DNA of 64,000 nucleotides from Acanthaster planci (lineage: Eukaryota > Echinodermata > Asteroidea > Valvatida > Acanthasteridae), in the NCBI RefSeq assembly GCF_001949145.1, contig NW_019091644.1, positions 138,080-202,079 of the forward strand, given 5' to 3'. Each line of letters starts with the position of its first letter. The first letter of the stretch is position 1. The notes beneath the pieces were generated by a model, which was not told where the DNA came from, ran no database searches, and saw nothing but the letters and a program-made list of their open reading frames with translations. Positions 50,696 through 62,671 of the stretch are shown here, piece by piece. The position numbers and the translations under genes were made by a program.

Positions 50696-50697
50696 TA

Positions 50698-52000
50698 CTG
50701 AACAGAGGGGCCAAAGTTAAAAGAGATCCAATGCTGTCCTAAGGGCCATCAACGGAAACTTGCCAGGGATGTTATTACTGTCCTTAAACAAAGCAAATTG
50801 AATTTCAAACAAATATTCTCACCAACACACTGTCCTTGAACAGAAACCCTTTTGATTTTCATGAATGACAGTAGAAAGACATGTTTTGAGTCGCTCGGCA
50901 ATACATCCGAAAGGTACTTTACACGAAGTGCTCAATAAACGAAATTGGTCCCCACATTAAGAATTGACGGGGTTTGTCAAGTTGGGGGTACATTTACCAT
51001 ATTGTCGAATAACTAACAGCCTACCAGTTTCTTTATATCTCTCATCAAGTTAGAACAAACTGGAGAACTTAAGTACCAAAAACGGACCGGATATTAACAG
51101 TAGGCACTCTTTATGAACATAGATACATTCTGAAAAAATCACCAGCTTCCTGAGTAATATTGTTTGAAGTCTTTAATTCTGGTATGTCCACTTTAGTAAG
51201 TCTACTAATAATTCTAATATCACAATTGCGTTTCTCCAAATTAAAAAATACTGATGGCCTCCCACCACGCTTAATTCGTTCGAGACCTTTCTACTGATAA
51301 ATGTTTTGATAGCTGCGTATGGTATTCAAACACATAGGATAAGCAAAAACTACAAAGAGGAAGGTCTTTAATGTAAATATTGACTTCAGACAAACTCTAC
51401 GCATTGCAATTACTGTTTCGATTTAATTAAAGAACACAATGATGGCTATTCACCAGCATTCCAGCATTTTTGTCCAGACTGACTTACTTTACATTAGGCT
51501 CTGTTTTTGCATTATACACCCATTGTGGAATTATGTGGAATTATCGGTACTTGTCACAAAAAGCCCACATTGCAAAAGTAGGTATATTACAATAGTGTAA
51601 TAAACCTTGGAATATTCTACTTTGTTATCAAAATTGACAAGTGGGGTTGTCAAGTGGTGCTTGTGCATTACTTTTATCACTGAAGTCGAACAATTTAACC
51701 AATATCATAGGAATTCTTTGCTTTCACCTTCAAAACTAATCTAACCCGCAAAATCAACCAATGTTTATGAAACAAAAGCCATTCAAATCAGAAGTTATAT
51801 ATGGTCTATGAAATCCCAAGCGTGGGAACTACGTGTTTATAAAAAACAGTAAAAGAATACAAAATGTGTGATACAATGAACATAGTTGGTGGTCAATTCG
51901 GGCATAATTTTTGTCCATTCATAGAAACGAGAAGAAGTCCTCTTGACAAAATCAGCCGTGTTAAGTCTATATACATTTTAGCTAAAGAAACAAAGGGAAA
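50698..52000. other. Intergenic sequence
   Basis: AT-rich, no supported feature. Confidence 0.4.
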
Positions 52001-52380
52001 ACTTACAAGTATGTATTTTCCATTGTCTTCTGCGTATTTATCATCAACCACCTCCCCCCTTTCCGGCAATATCAGCAGTACGACCGTAATGCACTCCAGC
52101 AAGCGTTGCGAGGATGTAACGCCGTCCCCGCCAAATTTCACAACGAGGGTGTGATGAGTTCTCGACGAAAGGTCGGCTCGTCGGAGGAGCTGCTCCCGCG
52201 AGGACAAGGTTAGGCGGTCTCAGCAAATTAGAGCGATAGACATCGACCTTCCTTGACGTCACTATCAACTCGGAGTTATCTTTTTGGGTCAACGGATAGC
52301 GAGAGGCGGGGAAACGTAGAATCCCCGATTGTGATCGCTTGGCACCCGTGGCGAGACGAATAAGTTGACTTAAAAGCCAA
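52001..52380 (-). other. Candidate promoter and 5' exon of an unidentified gene
   Basis: This patch is richer in CpG than its surroundings. Read on the minus strand it has TGACGTCA at 52254-52261, then an open frame of about 66 codons (from about 52207) ending at a good donor site, CTT|GTAAGT (GT at 52005-52006). The open frame contains segments such as VVKFGGDGV and LPERGEVVDD but no ATG, so it would be non-coding, an internal exon or read in another frame. I do not recognise the protein. The alternative is chance. Confidence 0.22.
52254..52261. promoter_or_regulatory. TGACGTCA octamer in a CpG-rich patch
   Basis: Full palindromic CREB/ATF-type site about 250 bases upstream of the candidate splice donor on the minus strand, a usual place for such sites in animal promoters. 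Confidence 0.35.
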
Positions 52381-53647
52381 TAGTGCCAGGGAGAATTGCC
52401 TGCATTATGCGGAACGTAGATGGGAATAAGATACATATGTTACGAAACGGAAACCGCTTCCTTATCTTAGATACGTATAGCCCAGTGAGCTTTCCGAGCT
52501 CAGGTAGAATAGGCTGGTGCCTCACAGTTGATTCCATGACGTTCTTTACTGTCTGCACAAACTGCCTTTCAGATGGTCCGAGACAAAATTTTGATAATTC
52601 AGCATTTTTTTGTCTTTTCACCACAGTGACTGCATTACGCGTGTCAAGGCTGAAAACTAAAGAAGATAGTTGGAATCGACATTTATATTTCACCTCCTGA
52701 AACAAGGGAAAGCACAACTGCGAAATTATTGCGATATTAGACTAAAGGTACTCGGGAAGGAATTACTGTTTTCCACGCTTATCACTTCGTCTCAGTAGTT
52801 CGAATTGGCTACACACGTCGAGGGTCTTACTAAGTGTAATACATGCCCACAGTTGTGTCCCTTTGAAACCCCTTCGTAACTGAGGACTGCTACTGCCGCA
52901 CCATTGTGTGAGGATTAGTGCAAATCGCACATACAGTCTATTCACCACGCAGCTGCTGGTTCAATGGGACCTGCTGCTGGACAAAGCCCTCCATTCAGGG
53001 CATACCATAGCCCAGCAATCGCGGTCACCCCTTCACGGTGGGATTATTTTGACCATTAAATGCAGCTCCTGTAGTTACAGGGTAGTTACAATGAGTCAAC
53101 CAGTGGAGAATACACCAAACATGCAAGGTTTTCGTAACTATCAAACTACAATGAGAAGAACAAGGGAATCAATACGAGCTTGACCTGAGGAGAATAGACG
53201 GTACCAACACCCGAGCCGCTATTTATTCTCATGCATAAATACCTTTTTAGTCAGACAGCCAAAAGTAGTCAATATCTGATGGATTTCCAGCGATTTTGTT
53301 CTAGAAGTTTACTTTCATTTTCCCGAACACCCCCGTCCATTTTATGGAATATTCCTAGTGCAAATTGTCCAATTGGGTGCGCGTGGCAAGCCGCGGGTAC
53401 ACAGACTCTTGACCAATCAGAATCGATTAAACTGTTTGGTATCCGGGTGTCAGCGAATGATTTACGCAGCGGACATTATCACTTCTCAACGAGCACTAAC
53501 AAATTTAAATACACGGTCACGTTGCAAGTTATTGAACGGGAAGACTGCTGTATTTATGAATGTTTGATTATATACGTCGGTTGAAGGGCAAACCTAGTGT
53601 AAAATTGACGTTCCCGTCTCAAAAGCCAAATTAATAACATCGCCCAA
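52381..53647. other. Intergenic sequence
   Basis: Open frames on both strands at about 52370-52717 have no recognisable domain. Nothing else is supported. Confidence 0.35.
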
Positions 53648-53649
53648 TA

Positions 53650-53817
53650 CGGGCAATTCACAATAGCGCGCCTCCAAGAGTTTGCAACTCGTTGGCCAAT
53701 CACAATGCGCGAAATCTGCTGATCCAAGGCGCGTTTGGAAAGAGTCGACAGATTTCGCGCATTGTGATTGGCCAACGCGTTGCAAACTCTTGGAGGTGCG
53801 CTATTTTGAATCGCCAG
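53650..53817. mobile_element. TA-insertion MITE, family A, copy 4 (full length, best preserved)
   Basis: A 168-bp near-perfect palindrome: CGGGCAATTCACAATAGCGC at the left and GCGCTATTTTGAATCGCCAG at the right, with TA on both sides. The arms include CCTCCAAGAGTTTGCAAC, TTGGCCAATCACAATGCGCG and their complements, around a short centre near CAAGGCGCG. Confidence 0.85.
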
Positions 53818-53819
53818 TA

Positions 53820-56702
53820 TTGTACTGTTACCGGTATGTCGCAGATCTGCCTAACATGGGATTAGCTAAATGTCGCAGGATTTCAGTAATATCCATCATT
53901 ACTCACCGCCATTTACCGCTCCATCTTTGTCTCCTGGCCGATACGTGGCGATGAAAATGATGAAATAAGAATGCGGTATTTAAGTGTATAGCTGCAATCA
54001 GTTTCATTTAATATACGCCTTCACAATGCACCTTTGCACCCCAGTTAACTTTACTTTAAACTTTTATTCCACGATTTCAGAGGTTTTTTAGTATTTCCGT
54101 ATTCATAAGCAAAACCGTGACATTATCCCAGGAAAAGCTTTAATAGTACATAGGTTAAAACGCACAACAGTCCTGCATTTTTGTAGATTTAGCTGGACAA
54201 AATGTTCTCGTCTTTTGTGATCCATTGTTTATGTGCATAGCAACAAGCATCAATCTCTCTCAAAATGGTTTCAATTAGTAAATGGTCAACAATTCAAACA
54301 GAAAAGTCTAAGCCCTCACATATACCCAGAGCACCCGCAACCATCCTTAAAGAGCACACGGATAATTTCAAACGTTCAAAAAGGGCACTTTTCAATGCAT
54401 TTTACCAGATTTGAATGTAAACGTGATAATACACCGAAGAAGAGTACAAAGTTACAGAAATATTGTGTCGAAGAAAAATTCATTGCAGCTACACTTTGAA
54501 AACAGGAAATCTTTACAAGAGCACCATATGTATACCATTTACACATCACTATACAGAAAGTATTGAAGGTCACCAGGAAAAATGCTGTGGAAGTTTGTCA
54601 CGGTTGTAGTTTCGCTGCAATCAATATTACCGTCGGTTATTGGTAACTTGATTTCAGGCACTTCCGCTTGCACCGTCCATTTGAAGTCCCCGTAACAAAG
54701 TGGTGTGAAACTGGAGACATTCTTGGATGGCTTGCACTATGAGAAACAAAAGCCTCGCCGATATAATGTACTCACGAAGGAATCCTCAAATATCGAGGCT
54801 TAATAAGTTCTTGCGCGTGTACTGCACAGCTTTTCGATCTTCCTTCACAATGTTCCAGCAAGTGCCCACTCAATTATTATTATTCGCAAGTCAGTCCCCC
54901 TGTGAAATTGCTTTCCATGAAGTAAAACACGACTATGTGAGGAATACGTCGGACCAATCTGCAACATGCTTTTGCAGTGGTCGAAGGGAGAAACGTGCAC
55001 ACCAGGAACACAACTCTTTTTCAACAAGTGCTCTTCCGTTCTTATAGCAGATCTTCAGGTCTTTCAGACAGTTCAATTGCCAGATTGGAATGTACGATCA
55101 CGATTTCTGCAAGACGAAGCATATTCAAGATACACCATCTGTCACCCTTATTTCGCCACTCCGCAAAGTGAAGGACCCATTTATCCTGCGAAATAACTAT
55201 TTCTTATCCCGAGGACTTCAGTCAACTTCACACCTTTTTTTAAAAGTGTTTGTCACCGTTCGATGCACCTCGAGCAGCTGTACTTTTCCGCGGTTAAAAG
55301 CAGTGCGTCTCCCTACCCGAACACTCTCAAACGAGACACAATTGAGCGCAGCGTTATTTGGTCAGACCCCTCCGGCTGCACCCCTGGGACGAGGCAATTC
55401 CTTGTTCTGCCCGGCCAGAAAATTAATTTTCCACGGCGGAAACTAGCGGAAGGATCGTTTAGATTAGTTTGTTTTCTGATTAAAACCTATCTCCGTCCCC
55501 AAGCGAGACGACAGGCCACCATGACTGATTTGCAGGTAGACAATACATGAGTGAATAGTTTACACCAAGCGTCCTGGCGAGGAAAAGGGCGATTTCAAGA
55601 ACTTAAAATATTTCCCAGCCCCCGTCCAAGACTTTAATGAGAAGGGGTCCTGTGTGAAGAAACACCAAGAAGAAACACCAAGGGTATCAGACATGATAAT
55701 TAGCAGAGGCATTGTTGAAATCGAAATTGTGACACCTTACACCGATTAAATTCAATTGCTTACTCTCATACAGCGTGTAACCAACAAATAAAGGCCAGCA
55801 ATCTTTCCCTGCCTGGAATCATCCCATCATAGGCTAGATCCGGCCACGTGAGACTTCTGATTACCTCGCTGTATTTAGCGTGACAGAGGCTACCAATTCG
55901 AAACACTCTCGATAGCTCAGCTGCGAGCCACATATGAAATCATGCCAAGTGGGTTCTTCCACACGGACGGGAAGCGTGCTGTCCAATACCACCACATGTT
56001 CTCGTTGTGTTTGCCCGGCACTCGAACCTTCCCAGCAAGCCGGTGGTATTTGATCTTCTGTCGTCAAATACTGAAGGATGTGCCACGCAGTCCCTTCCAG
56101 AAAATGAAGAGAGAGAGGACTGGACGGTGTCTTGAGAGACGCAAAGGCTGTAGGTATCAGCTCACGGTCACAAATTTCAATCTTTTCGAGAATTCAATCT
56201 TTCAAGTATAGAGTGTGCGCGATAATGGTGTTATTAATCACATCGCTATCGTTCATCGGGTAGGTTGGAAAAACGAAATTGTTGCACGTCAAAAAATCCA
56301 CCGCATGATTCTAACGAATTAAAATTCTACAAATTTGAACTAAACTTCACCATAAATAAAATCTTTTCTGGGCTTTTTTGAAGAAAAAAATGAGGACATT
56401 GAGATTGACGATTTTCGGGGCAAAAGTCCAAGTGTCCGCGTAGGGAATGCACTGTGTGATATAGCTGTTAAAAGAACATGGAAAATATATAAATTTATTT
56501 GGCCTAATTTCCTTTCACAGTTGGAAATCCAAAGGTCCTGAAGCAATGCCTCTTTTAGTAGACACAAAAAATAAATTAGCCATTTGCGAGTTTGAATAAA
56601 GTCTGGTACACTGAGTTATCTGATTGCACATAAACGTAACAGCTTGAATTCCTCTGACCGCACAGGTGCTATACCTCGTGATTCGGAGTTGAGCGTTTGC
56701 AT
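53820..56702. other. Intergenic sequence
   Basis: Open frames at 54727-55550 overlap on several frames without recognisable domains. No gene is supported. Confidence 0.4.
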
Positions 56703-56711
56703 GGCGGCCAC

Positions 56712-56900
56712 ATATGCAGCAAGGTATGAGACGGAGAGAACCCCCCCCCCTGCTTTGTGTTGGTCATTGTCTCGCAGGAATCTGGGGAATTCCTTTCAGA
56801 CATCTTGGAGGGGATGTGTTAAGTAACAATAGTCCGGAATGTGTATAGGGGTTGGACATGTTGGGGGGTACCCCTCGGTGTCATTTCTTGCTGGGTATAA
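56712..56900. mobile_element. MITE family B, copy 2, with flanking duplication
   Basis: Core inverted repeats AGCAAGGTATGAGACGGAG and CATTTCTTGCT, with the same interior as copy 1. GGCGGCCAC lies at 56703-56711 and again at 56901-56909, a probable 9-base target duplication that sets the element at 189 bp. Confidence 0.75.
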
Positions 56901-56909
56901 GGCGGCCAC

Positions 56910-59797
56910 CACCTCTGGAATGGACTGGTTCCTTTGTGCACTTCTTATCCATTGAGAACAGTAAGGCGTCTCTTATGTAACTATACATCAAAAGCCTGCC
57001 CATAATCATAAGATATAGCAACAGTGTTTTCAGTATGGAGAATTTGAATTGTTACGTTCAAGTGAAAGAACTCAGTGTACTGGAGTTTGATATTCAAACT
57101 TAACTCGCAATAGGCTTATTGCAAAGAGTGACGACATCGTTGAATGCTAGCACTTCCACCGAATCCTAGCTAGGCGGACAATAAGAACAGGTGCATGGGC
57201 GGTGAAAAAAGGTGGCAATTATGATATGAAAATGAATAAGAAATTGAAGCAGGGGTCATGATATGAATATATAAACAATGTTTGTCATTGTTTGAAGACT
57301 GCAAACCTTCGTTTCGAAAGCTGCGACATAGATCGTTAATTTTCAAATCACTACGTAAGCGTAGGTGGGAATCTATAGGTTAAAGTTGAATAAATATTCG
57401 CTTAAACCACGGAGATGATTCCAGCCACAGTTTTGACAATGAAGCGGAATCAGAAATGCAGCTGGCCAGTGCAATACAAGAGATCCCACGCTACAGTCGA
57501 CTTCTTATAGTCAATCGAATATCGACACAGCCCGCTTGAAACAACCTTTACAAGATTACCCTCGATATTTTCTCGCCCCTTAATTTGTTTTTCAAAAAGG
57601 AAACTGTTGAAAACGCATTCAGAGAATCCATACTCATAAGGGCCTTCGGTTGATCCCACCAATGCGTCATGCCTGTGGTTGTTTACAAGCATCACCTTCG
57701 ATTTGAAACTCCCTTGAGTTTCAACACTTCATTCTTGACAGCGTTGGGCCCTCTGACTAGAATTAAACTTGAATAAATCAGCATCTTATCTTTTAATCTA
57801 GGTGGATGTTGGGCGAAGGTTTTGAGCAAAATGTCATTCCTCTGATTTACGTCTTGATTGAGTGCCGAAAAACCCACTTTTTGTGTGGAGAAAAAGCCAG
57901 CGCAAGGTTTTTACTATCTTTATCCTGGAAAATCTAATCCATTGTCATCTGAGGACAAGGTTAACTCTGGGGAATAGAAACAGTTTACGGCCCAATTAAA
58001 AAGGATTTATTGGATGAGAACCTGCTGAGTACCGAACGAGATGCGACCAACATGCGTAAGCATAATCCCTGCGAATACATTTGCAAAACAGGGTAAGACT
58101 TCGTCATAATGACATCAATTCAAATTACCACCTGCATTTACTGTCAGATTATTTCTCAATTATGAAGCTTTTAGAGATTCGAGCGGGTAATGTGGTGACT
58201 TCCCGGTGAGGGGAGCGTGTTTCAATGGGCGCGCTGACTATGGCGATTAAATTGAGTTTGCTGGAACGCCCTCGTGCCCTGATAATACATCAGGGGCTTT
58301 TGCATTTGAAATCCGACAATGCATTGCATTACTTTACAAGAATGAAGTGTACCGGAGTTGTGCAAAACTGCTGGAGTGGTTAGTTTAGACATTAAGGCCA
58401 TGGTTGTTTTAATTCAATTTTTACTGCGTGAAGACAGGTTAACAATAATAAGAGAATCTGTGCCATGAAAAAAAGGTTAGGTTACTTGGCGGAATATCCT
58501 TCAACTGTAGTTTATTTAAACCTGAATAATATGATTATAATGAAGCGGAATTTTGAAGTTTAGTGTTAAGTTTGGACGTCGGATATTTTAAGTGACAGGA
58601 ATGTGTGTATGTGTTCAAGGGTGTCGTTGGGATGTTGCTGTGTTTGTGCAGGGGTCCTATGGCGCGGTTGCACACATAATTATGCCTAAGATCAAGTAAT
58701 CTCCCAACCTTTGAAAAAATTTAGATAACTATATGTCCTTTCTCGCCGGATGTCTCAAATTGTTCAAAGAAGTTTCACAACTTTCACCAATTTCACACTA
58801 ATAAAGATCAGATGAATTTACGGGCACGACAAAAGAAGGAATTCGTTATCATCGAGCCGATTATTGTAAAAAAGAAACAAACAAATGAACCCCCCAAAAT
58901 ACGGACAAGGTCTTTTAAGGACAAAATTTCAAGATTATATCTCTCAATTTTTTAAATACTGAAAGTATTTTGATTGTAACTTTTGGACTGATGACGCTAT
59001 CAGTTTGACTCCTCCGAAGTGTTATTTGCATAAAGGTCATCATATCAACATCTTATCAGGGACAATCAGCATCGAAATGTAGTTCACATTTTTGGCCGAA
59101 TTCAACTAAGAATGCAACTCCAGTTTTTGACTGGAAGCAAGCGTCAGGTGATTTTGCATCTTACGGCAAAAATGAAGACTCAAATCAACTCTATATGATT
59201 TGCCAGAAAAAAACTAGGTATCTCATCCCAATGATTTTGATACAGATTTTCACGGATTAAAAATAACTGAGGTTTAAATGCTTGTAAATTGACTCTTGAT
59301 GACGTCATCACGATCTTAACCTTGTAGGCACATCTCGGGTTCAGGGTTGATGTTTTCACCAATTTTCAATTCAAGTTCATACGTTGTAAGATGTTGGAAA
59401 CAGGCCGCCGGGAAATTTTTTAGAGCTTCTAGAGGGGACGAGGAGGGAGGAACTTCAGGATGAACGGCATATGCGCGCAAACGGACTTGCTGAATATTCC
59501 AAAACATCTCCAAAGAGGCATTTGTAGTAGAAATTGATATTCAAGCAAGTAGAATTTTCTTTCTTTGAATATACACCTATCCTGTGGTTGATACGTGCAG
59601 CATTGCAAGCAGCATTGCGCAAGTTGCGTTGGTTCTCTACTACAGTTTTTTTTTCTACCGTCCTGGCGACACAAAACCAGAGAGAAAGGATTTTTTCCTT
59701 TTCTGGTGTCGGTTGTTGCAGTGACGAACATTTCCACGTACTAGGCCTACGAAAGACAGCACGTCTGTCTCTCGCAGCAAACTCTACTCACATTTGA
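56910..59797. other. Intergenic sequence
   Basis: TGACGTCA at 59300-59307 and TAGGCCTA at 59742-59749. No gene is supported. Confidence 0.4.
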
Positions 59798-60223
59798 AGC
59801 AAGATATGGGACCAAGAGAACACCTCCACCTTTGTGTTGATCATTGCTCTATGGTTATACCTCCAACGTGTATAATAAAATCTGGACTGGCGATGCCCTT
59901 AATCAGCTTAAATAGAGATCATTGAATCCACTAGCGGCCATTTTACCGAGCTGAATACAAATGCCCGCCTTTGTTCTTCTTGACGTCAATAGAAGGGAGC
60001 CAACCCACGCATTTGTATTCGGCTCGGTAAAATGGCCGCTGGTTGGCTTCTTCTTCATACAAAAGCGTTGCAAGTTCAGGTTTTTTATATACGTCCGTGG
60101 GTTATACTGGAATCTCAGGAATTCTGTTCCCGACATGGGGGGGAGGGGGTTAAAGGTGACAGTAATCTATAGTGTGTATAAGGTTTGGACATGAAGGGGT
60201 ACCCCTCCGTCCTATATCCTGGT
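59798..60223. mobile_element. MITE family B, copy 3, interrupted
   Basis: Starts AGCAAGATATGGGACC and ends GTCCTATATCCTGGT. Removing the segment 59861-60107 (the insertion plus one copy of its target duplication) restores continuity with copies 1 and 2 at the GGAATCT segment, so this copy was hit by a later insertion. Confidence 0.75.
59861..60099. mobile_element. 239-bp element nested inside MITE B (hAT-like candidate)
   Basis: Flanked by an 8-base direct repeat GGTTATAC (59853-59860 and 60100-60107). Its ends are imperfect inverted repeats (CTCCAACGTGTATAATAAAA and the complement of TTTTTTATATACGTCCGTG). A strong internal inverted repeat pairs AGCGGCCATTTTACCGAG with CTCGGTAAAATGGCCGCT. 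Eight-base duplications fit hAT-type insertion. No transposase is present. Confidence 0.7.
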
Positions 60224-60878
60224 GGGTATAGTTATCAGGGCTCAGGCAGATTATGCCCGAGGCCAGGTTTCACAGTCCGAGCTGTGACCTCACAGTGATT
60301 GAGAATGTTTCATCCCTTCTGAAATCTTATCCGATTGTCTAAACCTCTCTCATTGCCTGTCAAGGTGTCGTTTAAAAGAAAATCCAATTAAAGTAGCATT
60401 TGCTGTTTTGTTTTTCAACAGAAAATGGTCCTGAAAACTCAATCATCTGATTTATCCAACCTTACACATCGTCTTCACACCCAGCACAGGCCTGGTAGTT
60501 TTTAGGCCTCGTAAAAATATTTATGCTGAGAATTTGGAATGCATCAAAATCAAGGGGCCGGGGTATAGATATGCAAAGACAGGTAATTACTTTGGGGAAA
60601 GGGAGAGCACGGTCGCCGTGTAACAGATCGTGACAATTATCCCTAGCAGTGCATCTCTAATTCGCCGGCCTTTCTGCTTTTGTTTTTTTCTCCCTCGATG
60701 TTAATACGATCCCCACAATTATTTCGAGTCTAAACCACTTTAATGCAATTACCAAAGGATCGCTTCTCTCCCTGCATCGTAACGAGACGCCTACCTGGAT
60801 ATGAGATCGCCAATCGCGTCGAGGTGCTGACCTCCTTACGGCTGCCGGGTGCTCATTTTCCAGTTGAAATACAAGGCA
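60224..60878. other. Intergenic sequence
   Basis: No supported feature. Confidence 0.4.
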
Positions 60879-60880
60879 TA

Positions 60881-61648
60881 TAGTGTTCTAAAGCGGTCAG
60901 GCAAACGTCGTGTTTGTGAGTTTGAACGTCGTGTTTTTGAGTTTGAACGTCGTGTTTTTGACGTCGAACCTCGTGTTTGTAAGTTCAAACGCCGTGTTTG
61001 TGAGCGTCGTGTTTGTGAGCAATCAGGGCCAATTTCGTGCATCATTAGGCCTAGCATGATTTTTTTCCCAGGACTACCAACCAAAATGTTCATGTGTTGG
61101 TGCCTGTGACTGGTGTTCAGCTGATGTTCGTTTATCATAAAAAATGACATGGATTTTTGGCTGGTAACCTGTTTTTCCTAAGCAAGATAATACTGTACGT
61201 GCTAAACAAATTTTTGTGCTCAGCAGCGGCATGGATTTGGGGATTCAGCAACGCTCCTTCATCCCACACAAATCATCGGGCAAAACATAGACTGGTGTCC
61301 CTGCCATAGCAACTGCTTGTCATCCACCACACACGCTACACGTAGATGGCTGGGGTCTGGGGAGCACACTTGGGTAGGCAGTACTGCGTGTCCTGCTACC
61401 AGGCGCAGGCCAATTTCATGCCGTTCTGCTAAGCAAAAAAATTTGCGAGCATCAGCTGAAAGCCAGTCACAAGCAATATACAACATGAAAATTTCGGTTG
61501 GTAATGCTGCTTTTTTCGAGGACAAAAATTACACGCAAATGATCCATGAAATTGGCCCTGACCACTCACGAACACGACGTTTTACAATTCACAAACATGA
61601 CGTTCAAACTCACACCCACGACGTTTGCCTGTCCGCTTTAGAACACCA
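60881..61648. mobile_element. Foldback element with minisatellite arms
   Basis: The left end TAGTGTTCTAAAGCGG and right end CCGCTTTAGAACACCA are inverted, with TA on both sides. The arms run for roughly 200-270 bases and include matching segments GGGCCAATTTCGTGCATC / GATCCATGAAATTGGCCC and GACTGGTGTTCAGCTGATG / CATCAGCTGAAAGCCAGTC. No transposase frame lies in the centre. Confidence 0.8.
60900..61022. repeat. 21-bp tandem array inside the left foldback arm
   Basis: About six copies of a unit like CGTCGTGTTTGTGAGTTTGAA, the last ones shortened. The right arm has about four diverged inverted copies at about 61566-61628. Confidence 0.85.
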
Positions 61649-61650
61649 TA

Positions 61651-62389
61651 ACACGGAGAAAGTGCTTCGTACTGGACAGGAGAGGGCGCCTATATGCAGT
61701 AAGTAGGACAGAGACTATACCAAGCAGAACTGGAGTCAAAAATATCGGAGCATGTTTTTGGAGAAACAGAATTTTCGACTCTTATGAAATTATTCAGACC
61801 TAACGTTTTTGATACATTCGGCTCCAGTTTTCCCAATTCCCAACCTAACATGTTTTCAAAATTTGAATGAAATTTTACAGGCGTAGCATGTTCTCAATTT
61901 TTTTGGAACGCCTTTCAAGACATGAAACAGCCACACGTTCCAATTTCGGCGCACACATTTCATCCTCAATCTCATTTCATCCGAAACAAGAAAGCACCTG
62001 ATGTCTTTGACGTTGTTCGGCCCCATGCAATCCCAAGTTCTGGTCCTTTTTTTTACGATTCGGCTGTGTTCGGCAAACACAGCCGCAGTGAAATTATAGA
62101 CTGGTTCCCGCTACCACGAGCCATTAAACTACGCTGCAAAGCGATTAGGGAAGCGATGTATAATGGTAGGCCTAGCCGCTGATGGTTGCACTACACTAGG
62201 AGATACGGACCTCCTAAAAAGTGCAAAATCCAACCACATATTTTTCAGAAAGTGATGGAAACAGCGACATGAAAAGCTGTCATGTGTCCCACCTCAGTGT
62301 CCCACTTTATACTGCGTATTAGTTACTCTGAGCTTTTCAAAACTTGAGTTTTCATGTGAGGGATTTCTTCTGCACTCTGAAAACACCAG
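61651..62389. other. Intergenic sequence
   Basis: TAGGCCTA at 62167-62174. No gene is supported. Confidence 0.4.
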
Positions 62390-62671
62390 GGTCAGACTTA
62401 CCCGGTCTGGGTCCTATGGGGTCTGACCCTTTTCCAGGTCAAATTACGACCCCGTTTTGCGTCATATTTAACGCAGAAAGGGTCAAATATGACCCAAAAC
62501 AAATCTGAACCAAAACAGGTCATAATTCCGACCCTGCCAGTTCCGCCCGCGGCCCTTGCCCGGGGGCCGGGAGCTCCGTCGGAAGCCGAACCGCCGTCTC
62601 GACAGGGACGCCAGATCACTACCGGGAAAGGGTCAGGCCCAATGGGACCCAGATTCAGTGTCAGTCTGACC
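62390..62671. mobile_element. Terminal-inverted-repeat element with GC-rich core
   Basis: Left GGTCAGACTTACCCGGTCTG and right arm ending GTGTCAGTCTGACC are inverted, and the inversion extends to TGGGTCCTATGGGG / CCCAATGGGACCCA and GACCCTTTTCC / GGGAAAGGGTC, about 48 bases in all. The centre is unusually GC-rich (near 62545-62610). No clear target duplication was found and no transposase frame is present. Confidence 0.7.

Noticed and set aside
51893-52207. 104-codon minus-strand frame taken as a full protein
   Set aside because: Its first codon is TTG and it contains no early ATG. The frame runs through a likely splice donor at 52006, so only the upstream part is kept as a weak exon candidate.
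61317-61706. 129-codon open frame inside the foldback element
   Set aside because: No transposase motifs are visible, and the frame runs through the tandem-repeat arm, which is stop-free by composition.
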